Positions 41,508 through 50,135 of a DNA stretch of 58,675 bases are shown in pieces. Source of the DNA: an uncultured Ruminococcus sp. (lineage in GTDB: Bacteria; Bacillota; Clostridia; Oscillospirales; Acutalibacteraceae); assembly GCA_905234015.1 (NCBI GenBank), contig CAJOFK010000001.1:66887-125561 (forward strand). The letters are read 5' to 3'. Position numbers and translations under genes: made by a program. The notes below the pieces were generated by a model that did not search any database, was not told where the DNA came from, and saw only the letters and a list, made by a program, of their open reading frames with translations. Within the stretch, counting starts at the first letter, position 1, and each line of letters begins with the position of its first letter.

Positions 41508-42377
41508 ATGGATGATTTAAAAATGATAGAAAAAGCGCTATACGCTTATGTACCTTCCGAGCTTCCCTTCGCTAAGGCGCTGACCGACTCGATGTCTTAC
41601 AGCCTTGAAGCAGGCGGAAAGCGAATCCGCCCGAGGCTGGTGCTGGAGTTTTCGAGACTTTGCGGCGGCGACGATAAAGCCGCTCTGCCGTTTGCGTGCG
41701 CTATAGAAATGATTCACACCTTCTCGCTTATTCACGACGATTTGCCCTGTATGGACGACGACGATATGCGCCGCGGAAAGCCCTCTAACCATAAGGTTTT
41801 CGGCGAGGATATCGCGCTGCTCGCGGGCGACGCGCTTAACTGCCTTGCGTTTGAGGTAATGTCGCGCGACGATACCGTAGCGGCTTCCGGCGCTGACGTT
41901 TGCATTAAAAATATCAATATACTTTCCTCTTACTGCGGCACCGACGGCATGGTAGGCGGTCAGATAATCGACCTCGAAAACGAGAATAAAACCGCTGATT
42001 TAGAGTCCGTCACCGACTGCGACCGCAAAAAGACCGGCGCGCTTATTAAAGCGGCGTGCGAAATGGGCTGCGTATGCGCCGGGGCTGATGAGGAAAAGAT
42101 AGCCGCCGCGAGATTATTCGGCGAGAATATCGGTATAGCTTTCCAGATTGTCGACGATATACTTGACGTAACCTCCTCCGACGAGGAGCTCGGAAAACCT
42201 GTCGGAAGTGATATCGAGAATAATAAATCTACTTACGTCAGCCTTCTCGGAATCGAGGAATGTAAAAGACGTGTGGACAGGCTCACTAACGAAGCTTTAG
42301 ACGCGCTTAAGTTATTTGACGGCGAGACCGAGCTTTTAAAGGAGCTTGCGCTCAGCCTTTCAACACGAAAGAATTAA
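41508..42377 (+). CDS. ispA: Polyprenyl (farnesyl/geranyl) diphosphate synthase
   Basis: A 289-residue trans-prenyltransferase that condenses IPP with allylic diphosphates. The first Asp-rich motif DDLPCMDDDDMRRG (about 79-92) and the second DDILD (about 219-223) are intact, with GGKRIRPRLV near residue 36. The product is probably farnesyl diphosphate. ATG 41508 is chosen; the longer ORF from 41454 would be translated through the leader structure. dxs, which feeds the same pathway, follows. Confidence 0.94.
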   Translation: MDDLKMIEKALYAYVPSELPFAKALTDSMSYSLEAGGKRIRPRLVLEFSRLCGGDDKAALPFACAIEMIHTFSLIHDDLPCMDDDDMRRGKPSNHKVFGEDIALLAGDALNCLAFEVMSRDDTVAASGADVCIKNINILSSYCGTDGMVGGQIIDLENENKTADLESVTDCDRKKTGALIKAACEMGCVCAGADEEKIAAARLFGENIGIAFQIVDDILDVTSSDEELGKPVGSDIENNKSTYVSLLGIEECKRRVDRLTNEALDALKLFDGETELLKELALSLSTRKN

Positions 42378-42407
42378 TTATCATTTTAGACTAAAGGGGT
42401 AAGGATT

Positions 42408-44270
42408 ATGGAAGAAAAGTTCAGAATCCTTTCTACAATTAAATCACCTCAGGATCTTAAAAGCCTTTCCGAGGACGAAATTACCGAGCTTTGCGCCGAA
42501 ATACGCGAAAAGCTGATTGAAGTAGTTTCCGTAAACGGCGGCCACTTAGCCTCGAACCTCGGTATAGTTGAGCTTACCGTTGCCCTTCATAAGAGCTTTA
42601 ACTGCCCGAAGGACAGTATGGTGTGGGATGTAGGCCATCAGAGCTACGTCCATAAAATGCTTACCGGCCGTTTCGATAAGATTGATACCATCCGCAAAAA
42701 GGACGGTCTCGCAGGCTTCCCTAAGCGAAGTGAAAGCGACTTTGACGCGTTTAACGCAGGCCATTCCAGCACGTCTATTTCGGCGGCATACGGTATCGCA
42801 AGGGCTAAGCAGCTAAGCGGTGACGACTCGTACACAATTGCGATTATCGGCGACGGCTCAATGACAGGCGGTCTTGCTTATGAGGGACTTAATAACGCCG
42901 GACGTTTTAAGAAAAACTTTATCGTTATCTTAAACGATAATAAGATGTCTATCTCGAATAACGTAGGCGCAATGGCGATGAACCTCTCTCATATGCGCTT
43001 AAAGCCTGTTTATTTAAGGACTAAAAGACGTACCGAAATCATCCTTTCTCATATTCCTCTTATCGGCAACTTCTTTAAAAAGGTTCTTAAAAAGAGTAAA
43101 TCAAAGCTTAAGAATATTATCTATAAGAATACGCTTTTTGATTTCTTAGGCTATACATATATCGGCCCCGTAGACGGCCACGACCTCGACGAGCTCCAAA
43201 ACGCCCTTGAGGTGGCTAAAAAGGAAACGGGCCCGGTGCTTGTTCACGTCGTAACTAAAAAGGGTAAGGGCTACGAGCCTGCCGAGGAACATCCTAAGGA
43301 GTTCCATGGTATCGGTAAATTCGACGTAGATACGGGCGAGCCGCTGTCGAGTAAAAAGGGATTTTCCTATATCTTCGGAAATCATCTCTGCAATTTAGCG
43401 GCTAAGGATAAAAAAATCTGCGCGATTACCGCCGCTATGACTCTCGGTACGGGACTTTCCGAGTTCTCAAAACGGTTTAAGCCGAGATTCTTCGACGTAG
43501 GTATCGCCGAGGAACACGCAATTACCTTTGCTTGCGGACTTGCTACGAAGGGTATAATACCTTTCTTCGCGGTTTATTCAACCTTTTTGCAGCGCGGTTT
43601 CGACCAGCTCGTGCACGACGCGGCAATTCAGAAGCTTCACGTTGTACTCTGCGTTGACCGCGCGGGAATAGTAGGCGACGACGGCGAAACCCATCAGGGA
43701 CTTTTTGACGTCAGTATGCTTAATACAATTCCCGAGACTACTATTTTCTCGCCGTGTTATTTTGACGAGCTTAAGCAGTCTATGAGCGCGGCGGCTTATA
43801 TGTACGACGGACTTGTTGCGGTAAGATATCCGCGAGGCGGCGAGCTTTATAAGCCCGAAGATTTTAATAAATACAGCATAAACTTCTCGCTTTACGGCGA
43901 GGAGGGCACGGATATTTCAATCGTTACCTACGGAAGATTATTCTCCTACGCCTGCAAGGCTAAAGAACGGCTTGAAAAAGAGGGTATGAGCGTAAATGTT
44001 ATAAAGCTCTGCCGTATAAAGCCGATTGACTCAAAGGCGGTGCAGCTTGCCTCAGAGTCAAAGATGATATTCTTCTTTGAGGAATCCTTAGTCGCGGGCG
44101 GAATAGGCGAATCCTTCGGCTATGAGCTTAAAAAGACCGGAAAGAGCTTCTTCTATAAAATCCACGGTATTAAGGACTCCTTCGTCCGCCACGAAACGGT
44201 CGACGAGGCGTTAGCCGAGTTTAAGCTCGACGACGACGGAATGATTGAGGTTGTAAAGGAATACTTATGA
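42408..44270 (+). CDS. dxs: 1-deoxy-D-xylulose-5-phosphate synthase
   Basis: A 620-residue thiamine-diphosphate enzyme joining pyruvate and glyceraldehyde 3-phosphate, the first step of the MEP isoprenoid pathway. AGHSSTSISAAYG (about 118-130), the cofactor motif GDGSMTGG to NDN (about 149-180), VGIAEEHA (about 363-370) and DDGETHQG (about 424-431) are visible. AAAGGGGTAAGG precedes the ATG. It uses TPP made via thiN in the same window. It overlaps tlyA by 4 bases. Confidence 0.97.
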   Translation: MEEKFRILSTIKSPQDLKSLSEDEITELCAEIREKLIEVVSVNGGHLASNLGIVELTVALHKSFNCPKDSMVWDVGHQSYVHKMLTGRFDKIDTIRKKDGLAGFPKRSESDFDAFNAGHSSTSISAAYGIARAKQLSGDDSYTIAIIGDGSMTGGLAYEGLNNAGRFKKNFIVILNDNKMSISNNVGAMAMNLSHMRLKPVYLRTKRRTEIILSHIPLIGNFFKKVLKKSKSKLKNIIYKNTLFDFLGYTYIGPVDGHDLDELQNALEVAKKETGPVLVHVVTKKGKGYEPAEEHPKEFHGIGKFDVDTGEPLSSKKGFSYIFGNHLCNLAAKDKKICAITAAMTLGTGLSEFSKRFKPRFFDVGIAEEHAITFACGLATKGIIPFFAVYSTFLQRGFDQLVHDAAIQKLHVVLCVDRAGIVGDDGETHQGLFDVSMLNTIPETTIFSPCYFDELKQSMSAAAYMYDGLVAVRYPRGGELYKPEDFNKYSINFSLYGEEGTDISIVTYGRLFSYACKAKERLEKEGMSVNVIKLCRIKPIDSKAVQLASESKMIFFFEESLVAGGIGESFGYELKKTGKSFFYKIHGIKDSFVRHETVDEALAEFKLDDDGMIEVVKEYL

Positions 44271-45070
44271 AAAAAAGACTTGATGTCCTTGTTTTTGAAA
44301 GAGGCTTCGCCGAAAGCCGCGAAAAGGCTAAGGCGGTGATTATGGCGGGAGAAATCTTCGTCAATAATCAGAAGGCTGATAAATGCGGCCAGTCCTACAG
44401 CGAGGACGTTAATATAGAATTCAGGGGAAAGGCTCCTAAATACGTCAGCCGCGGAGGGCTTAAGCTCGAGAAGGCTGTGGAGAGCTTTAACCTTGATTTA
44501 AATGATAAAATAACTATGGATATAGGAGCCTCAACCGGGGGCTTCACCGACTGTATGCTGCAAAACGGCGCGAAAAAGGTTTACTCAATCGACGTCGGCT
44601 ACGGTCAGCTCGCGTGGAAGCTCAGAAATGACGAAAGAGTTATCAACCTCGAGCGCACTAATATGAGAAACGTAACGGACGAGCAGGTGCCCGATAAGAT
44701 TGATTTCTTTTCAATCGACGTCAGCTTTATTTCGCTTGAGCTGCTGCTTCCGGTTGCGAGAAAGCTGCTTTCCGATAACGCCGAGGCGGTCTGCCTTATT
44801 AAGCCTCAGTTTGAGGCAGGCAGGGAAAAGGTCGGTAAAAAGGGCGTAGTTAGAGACCCCGCGGTTCATATCGAGGTTGTCAGTAAAATAATTGATTTCT
44901 GCCTTAATAACGGCTACAGCGTTTTAAACCTTGATTTCTCCCCGATAAAAGGCCCCGAGGGTAATATAGAGTACCTTATTCATATTAAAAAATCCGACGA
45001 GCCTGAGCTTTTAACCGATATCACTGCTCAGTCGCTCGTAGAAAAATCTCACTCTCAGCTCGATAAATAA
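44267..45070 (+). CDS. tlyA: TlyA-family rRNA 2'-O-methyltransferase / hemolysin-like protein
   Basis: A 267-residue protein with an N-terminal S4 RNA-binding domain (about 2-62) and an FtsJ-like methyltransferase domain. MDIGASTGGFTDCMLQNGA (about 84-102) binds AdoMet, and FFSIDVSFISL and LIKPQFEAGR are also conserved. Mycobacterial TlyA methylates 16S and 23S rRNA cytidines. The position between dxs and nadK is standard in Clostridia. Confidence 0.94.
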   Translation: MKKRLDVLVFERGFAESREKAKAVIMAGEIFVNNQKADKCGQSYSEDVNIEFRGKAPKYVSRGGLKLEKAVESFNLDLNDKITMDIGASTGGFTDCMLQNGAKKVYSIDVGYGQLAWKLRNDERVINLERTNMRNVTDEQVPDKIDFFSIDVSFISLELLLPVARKLLSDNAEAVCLIKPQFEAGREKVGKKGVVRDPAVHIEVVSKIIDFCLNNGYSVLNLDFSPIKGPEGNIEYLIHIKKSDEPELLTDITAQSLVEKSHSQLDK

Positions 45071-45079
45071 GGTGAATGT

Positions 45080-45949
45080 ATGAAAATCGCTTTAATTGTA
45101 AATATTGATAAAAAACGTGCCGTTGAGCTTGCCGGGAAAATCGCCCGGATTTTTGACGAAAACGGCGCTGAAATATTAACCCTTAAAAAATTCGCGGAAT
45201 ACGGCGTGGTTATCAATATTGATAACGCAATTACCGCGGAGGATTACGACGAGCTGTTTAAGCTCTGCGACGCCGCGATTACTGTCGGCGGCGACGGTAC
45301 TATTATCCACAGCGCAAAGTACGCCGCAGGGTACGATAAGCCGATGATAGGCGTAAACGTCGGCAGGCTCGGTTTTGCCGCCGAGGTTGAGCCCGATAAT
45401 ATAAGCGACCTGCTGCGCCTGCTTAAGGGGGATTATAAGCTGCAGAACAGAATGCTGCTTGACGTTACGGTTAATCATAAGGACGGCACCTCTCATAAAT
45501 TCTTAGCCGTGAACGACGCTACCGTCGCAAGAGGAAGGTTATCGAGAATTATTGATATCTCGGTATCTCTCGATGATTCGCCGATTTCCGAGTATCACGC
45601 CGACGGTATATTATTCTCAACTCCTACAGGCTCAACCGCTTATTCGCTTTCGGCAGGAGGCCCCGTGGTATTTCCGGAGATGAAATGTATTCTTTTAACG
45701 CCGATTTGTCCGCACTCGCTTATATCGCGTTCGGTGCTTTTTGACGGAAAATCCGTGCTCAATTCAACGGTGAAAATCCGCGATAACACCCCCGCGGTGC
45801 TTTCGGTTGACGGCGAGGAGAATATAGAAATTCACGCCGACGATAAAATAACTGTCAGAAAATCCGATAAAATATTAAAGCTGATTACTCTTTACGACAG
45901 AAATTTCTATCAGCTTCTGAACGAAAAATTGAAAGAGAGAAAATCCTGA
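45080..45949 (+). CDS. nadK: NAD kinase
   Basis: A 289-residue kinase making NADP from NAD. VGGDGTIIHSAKY (about 72-84), GVNVGRLGFAAE (about 93-104) and the substrate loop DGILFSTPTGSTAYSLSAGGP (about 174-194) are present. AAGGTGAATG precedes the ATG. Its stop codon overlaps the argR start (TGATG). Confidence 0.96.
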   Translation: MKIALIVNIDKKRAVELAGKIARIFDENGAEILTLKKFAEYGVVINIDNAITAEDYDELFKLCDAAITVGGDGTIIHSAKYAAGYDKPMIGVNVGRLGFAAEVEPDNISDLLRLLKGDYKLQNRMLLDVTVNHKDGTSHKFLAVNDATVARGRLSRIIDISVSLDDSPISEYHADGILFSTPTGSTAYSLSAGGPVVFPEMKCILLTPICPHSLISRSVLFDGKSVLNSTVKIRDNTPAVLSVDGEENIEIHADDKITVRKSDKILKLITLYDRNFYQLLNEKLKERKS

Positions 45950-46395
45950 TGAAAACTCGAAGACATGCTGCTATACTTGAAATTATAAACGAATACCCTG
46001 TAGAAACTCAGGAGGAGCTTCTTAACCGCCTTAAGCAAAACGGCTTCAACGTTACTCAGGCGACCGTATCAAGAGATATAAAGGAGCTTCGTCTCTTGAA
46101 ATCCCTGTCCCCGGACGGAAAATACCGCTATACCTCAATAAATAACTCCGCCTCCGACCTTCAGGGCAATATTCAGAACTTCTTCAATAACTCCGTAATT
46201 ATGGTTAAGTCGGCTCAGAATATTGTTGTTATAAAAACCCTCGCCGGTATGGCGGGCGCGCTGTGCGCTTCTATCGACAGCATTAACTTTGAGGGGCTTG
46301 TCGGAACCTTAGCCGGCGACGATACGATTTTTATCGTATGCACCGATAACGACTGCGCCTCAAAGCTTGTAATCGACTTAAAAAATTACTTATAA
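45949..46395 (+). CDS. argR: Arginine repressor
   Basis: A 148-residue regulator with an N-terminal winged helix (about 1-70, with TQATVSRDIKELRLLK) and a C-terminal hexamerisation and arginine-binding domain (about 80-148, GTLAGDDTIFIVC). It controls arginine synthesis and breakdown. The location before recN is conserved in Firmicutes, where it is called ahrC in Bacillus. No arginine gene is in the window. Confidence 0.96.
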   Translation: MKTRRHAAILEIINEYPVETQEELLNRLKQNGFNVTQATVSRDIKELRLLKSLSPDGKYRYTSINNSASDLQGNIQNFFNNSVIMVKSAQNIVVIKTLAGMAGALCASIDSINFEGLVGTLAGDDTIFIVCTDNDCASKLVIDLKNYL

Positions 46396-46407
46396 AAAAG
46401 GACAAAT

Positions 46408-48069
46408 ATGCTTAATTCACTTTATATAGAAAACATTGCGGTAATTGAAAAAACCGAAATAGAGCTTTATCCCGGGCTGAATATTTTAACCGGTGAAACG
46501 GGCGCGGGTAAAAGTATCGTAATCGACGCTATCAACGCAATCCTCGGTAAGCGCACCAGCCGCGAGATTATCCGCAGCGGCGCTGAGGAAGCTACCGTTT
46601 ACGCTACCTTTTCCGACGTTAACGACGCCGCGTTAAATAAGCTTTCCGATAACGGCTATCCTCTTGAGGACGATACTCTTATTATCAGCCGTACCTTATC
46701 GCTTTCGGGTAAGAACAACTGCCGTATCAACGGGCGGCCTGCTACCGTGGCGTTTTTAAGAGAGCTCGGGCTGAGTCTAATTAATATTCACGGCCAGCAC
46801 GAGAGCTACGAGCTTTTTTCGCCCGAAACTCATATCAATTATATAGATAATCTCGCCTGTGACGGCGAGCTTCTCGAATCCTATAAAGCCCGTTATAAGG
46901 AGTATAGAAAACTCAGAAAAAAGCTTAACGATTTTATAAAAAGCGAGGAAAACCGCGAGCAGCGGATTGACGTGCTTTCCTATCAGGTTGAGGAGCTTGA
47001 AAACGCCGATATACAACTCGGTGAAGTTGACAGCCTTAACGAGGAAAGAGCCGTGCTGATGAATGTCGAAAAGGTTACTTCGGCGCTTCGCTCGGCTAAA
47101 AATACGCTCGACGGAAATTCCTCTGCGGGCGTAGTTGATAACCTCGACGACGCCGTTACCTCACTCGGCAAGGCGAGCGGTATGAACCCTGCCTTAGAGG
47201 AACTATTTAACCGCGCTAACGACCTTTACTACGAGCTTAAGGACGTAACCGGCGAGATAGATAACGCTATCGACGAGATTGAGGGAAATCCCTACCGCCT
47301 TGAGGAGGTCGAGGAGCGCCTCGATTTACTTAATAAGCTCTCCCGTAAATACGGCGGCAGCGAGGAGGAAATGCTTGAGTTTTTATCCTCCGCTAAAGAG
47401 GAGCTCGAAAGGCTTTTAAGCTTTGACGAAAACGTATCCGAGCTTAAAGCAAAGTGCCTTAAAGCCGAGAAAAACGCTAAAGCGCTTGCCGATGAGCTCA
47501 CTGAAATAAGACTTTCCGCCGCGCGTGATTTTGAAAAAAGAGTTAAGGAAGAAATGTCCTTCCTCAATATGCCGAATGTTGAGCTCGTAGTAACGTGTGA
47601 GGACTGCGGACTTTGTGAGAACGGTCAGGACAGTATGGAGATTCTTATCTCCGCAAACCCGGGCGAGCAGCCTAAGCCTGTCGCTAAAATTGCCTCGGGC
47701 GGCGAGCTTTCGAGAATGATGCTCGCTATAAAAACCGTTCTTGCTTCAAATGATTTAATAGATACCCTTATCTTCGACGAGGTCGATACCGGAGTTTCCG
47801 GCTCGGCGGCTCAGAAGGTAGGCTTAAAGCTCAAGGAGGTTTCAAAGTCGCGCCAGGTAATCTGTGTAACTCACCAGGCTCAGATTGCCGCTCTCGCGGA
47901 CAGCCATTTCCTTATCGAGAAGAACGTTAAGGATAACCGCACCTTTACCGATATAAGCCTTCTTGACTACGACGGCAGGCTTTCGGAGCTTGCGAGAATA
48001 CTCGACGGAGTGAACGTAACCGAAACCGCGCTCGCTCACGCCGAAAAACTAATGGACTACAACAACTGA
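46408..48069 (+). CDS. recN: DNA repair protein RecN
   Basis: A 553-residue SMC-like ATPase recruited early to double-strand breaks. Walker A GETGAGKS (residues 29-36), NIHGQHESYEL (about 129-139), a long coiled-coil middle (about 150-370), the signature ASGGELSRMMLAIK (about 430-443) and Walker B LIFDEVDTGVSG (about 452-463) are all intact. AAAAGGA precedes the ATG. Confidence 0.97.
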   Translation: MLNSLYIENIAVIEKTEIELYPGLNILTGETGAGKSIVIDAINAILGKRTSREIIRSGAEEATVYATFSDVNDAALNKLSDNGYPLEDDTLIISRTLSLSGKNNCRINGRPATVAFLRELGLSLINIHGQHESYELFSPETHINYIDNLACDGELLESYKARYKEYRKLRKKLNDFIKSEENREQRIDVLSYQVEELENADIQLGEVDSLNEERAVLMNVEKVTSALRSAKNTLDGNSSAGVVDNLDDAVTSLGKASGMNPALEELFNRANDLYYELKDVTGEIDNAIDEIEGNPYRLEEVEERLDLLNKLSRKYGGSEEEMLEFLSSAKEELERLLSFDENVSELKAKCLKAEKNAKALADELTEIRLSAARDFEKRVKEEMSFLNMPNVELVVTCEDCGLCENGQDSMEILISANPGEQPKPVAKIASGGELSRMMLAIKTVLASNDLIDTLIFDEVDTGVSGSAAQKVGLKLKEVSKSRQVICVTHQAQIAALADSHFLIEKNVKDNRTFTDISLLDYDGRLSELARILDGVNVTETALAHAEKLMDYNN

Positions 48070-48083
48070 GAGGTTATGAATTT

Positions 48084-50135
48084 ATGAAACGATGGTCTAT
48101 CGCAAAACTTAATAAAGAAAATGCCAAGACCATTTCCGAGCGTTACGACCTTCCGCCGATAATCGCGACTCTGCTTGATATCCGCGGAATAGTAACCGAA
48201 AAGGATATTAACGACTTTCTGTATAACGAAAGCGATATTGACAGCCCCTTTGAGATAAAGGATATGGATAAGGCGGCGGCGCGCGTAAAGGCCGCTGTTG
48301 AAAACGGCGAGAAAATCTGCGTCTACGGCGATTACGACGCCGACGGCGTTACCTCAACCGCGCTTTTATATTCCTATCTCGAAACAATCGGAGCGGACGT
48401 GATTTATTATATCCCGAGCCGTGAGGGAGAGGGCTACGGAATGAATACCAACGCGGTCGATATCCTTTATAAAAAGGGAGTCAACCTTATTGTAACCGTG
48501 GATAACGGTATTTCGGCAATTGAGGAAATCGCTCACGCGAAGGCTTTAGGAATTGAAACGGTAGTCACCGACCATCATATGCCCGGCGATACTATGCCCG
48601 ACGCCGTCGCGGTTGTTGATATGCACCGCCCGGACTGCAAAAGCCGTTATAAAATGCTCTCCGGAGTAGGCGTAGCCTTTAAGCTCGTTATGGCTATTGA
48701 GGGAGAATACGCCGACGTTGATATGCTGCTCGATAATTACTCCGACCTGCTTTCAATCGGTACAATCGGCGATATTATGCCCCTCGTTGACGAAAACCGC
48801 GTGTTTGTTAAAAGAGGACTTAAACAGATAAATAACGGCGACCGCCCGGGACTTGCCTCCCTCGTTGAGAGCGCCGGACTGCTCGGTAAAAATATAAACG
48901 CCGGCAACGTTTCCTTCGGAATCGTACCGCGTATAAACGCCGTCGGAAGATTGGGACAGTCCGACGACTGCGTGAATATGCTCGTTACCGACGACGTCGA
49001 AAGAGCCTCGGAAATCGCCTCTAAGCTCAGCTACGATAACGCCGAGCGCCAGCGTATCGAGAAGGAAATCCTCGATAAAATCAACGTGCTTATCGCTAAA
49101 AACCCCACCCTCGTTCAGGATAGGGTAATTATAATCTGCGGTGACGACTGGCACCAGGGAGTTATCGGAATCGTAAGCTCCCGCTTAAAGGAAATCTACG
49201 GCAAGCCCTGTATAATTTTATCCGATACGGGCGAAATCTGCCGCGGCTCCGGAAGAAGCGTAGAGGGCTTCGATTTGTGGGAGGCGGTATGCTCCTGCGC
49301 GGATGTACTCGACCATTTCGGCGGTCATCCTATGGCGGTAGGCCTCGGAATAAAGCGCGATAAAATCGACGATTTCCGCCGTGAAATCAACGAATACGCC
49401 GCTTCAAAGGGTGAAATGCCCTATAATACGCTTAATATCGACTGCAAGCTCAATCCTGCATTCTTAGACGTTGAGCTCGTTAAATCGCTTTCGTATTTAC
49501 AGCCCTTCGGTCAGGGAAATCCCACTCCGGTGTTTATGCTCTCAAGGCTCAGAATTACGGCAATAACACCGCTTTCAAATAACAAGCATATTAAACTCAG
49601 CCTCACTAACGGTAAAACGAGTATTCAGGCGCTTAACTTCTTCTGCTCAACCCTTGAATTTCCGTATCGGGTAGGGGAGGTTGTCGATATCGCCGTAACC
49701 CTCGATATTAACGTTTATAAGAATAACGAGAGCGTTTCGGTTATAATAAAGGATATAAAGTACGCTGATATTGATAACGCCGAGTACATAAACAGCCTCA
49801 GGATATTTGAGTATTTCTGCGGAGGTGAGAATGTTGAAAAGGAAAAGCTCCTTTCAATTATTCCCGGCCGTGATGATTTTGCCCTTGTATACAGGTATCT
49901 TAAAGGACTTAAATCGGGGCTTATTAATCCCGAAATTGTTGTGCACAGTCTTTCCGGTAAAATCACTTACGGAAAGCTTAAGGTAATACTCGAGGCTATG
50001 AACGAGCTCGGGCTTATCGCTATTTATGAGGATATGTATAAAACCGAGTTTAAGCTTCTTGAGGTAAGTTCAAAGGTAAACCTCAGCGAAGCCGGTATAA
50101 TAAAAGCCCTGAAGGAGGTGTACGCTGATGAGTAA
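48084..50135 (+). CDS. recJ: Single-stranded-DNA-specific exonuclease RecJ
   Basis: A 683-residue DHH/DHHA1 exonuclease for recombination and mismatch repair. DYDADGVTST (about 82-91) and the DHHMPG motif (about 160-165) hold the metal site. GGHPMAVGLGI (about 415-425) is the DHHA1 signature, followed by an OB fold (about 460-560) and a C-terminal winged-helix-like part (about 590-683). It overlaps relA by 8 bases. Confidence 0.96.
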   Translation: MKRWSIAKLNKENAKTISERYDLPPIIATLLDIRGIVTEKDINDFLYNESDIDSPFEIKDMDKAAARVKAAVENGEKICVYGDYDADGVTSTALLYSYLETIGADVIYYIPSREGEGYGMNTNAVDILYKKGVNLIVTVDNGISAIEEIAHAKALGIETVVTDHHMPGDTMPDAVAVVDMHRPDCKSRYKMLSGVGVAFKLVMAIEGEYADVDMLLDNYSDLLSIGTIGDIMPLVDENRVFVKRGLKQINNGDRPGLASLVESAGLLGKNINAGNVSFGIVPRINAVGRLGQSDDCVNMLVTDDVERASEIASKLSYDNAERQRIEKEILDKINVLIAKNPTLVQDRVIIICGDDWHQGVIGIVSSRLKEIYGKPCIILSDTGEICRGSGRSVEGFDLWEAVCSCADVLDHFGGHPMAVGLGIKRDKIDDFRREINEYAASKGEMPYNTLNIDCKLNPAFLDVELVKSLSYLQPFGQGNPTPVFMLSRLRITAITPLSNNKHIKLSLTNGKTSIQALNFFCSTLEFPYRVGEVVDIAVTLDINVYKNNESVSVIIKDIKYADIDNAEYINSLRIFEYFCGGENVEKEKLLSIIPGRDDFALVYRYLKGLKSGLINPEIVVHSLSGKITYGKLKVILEAMNELGLIAIYEDMYKTEFKLLEVSSKVNLSEAGIIKALKEVYADE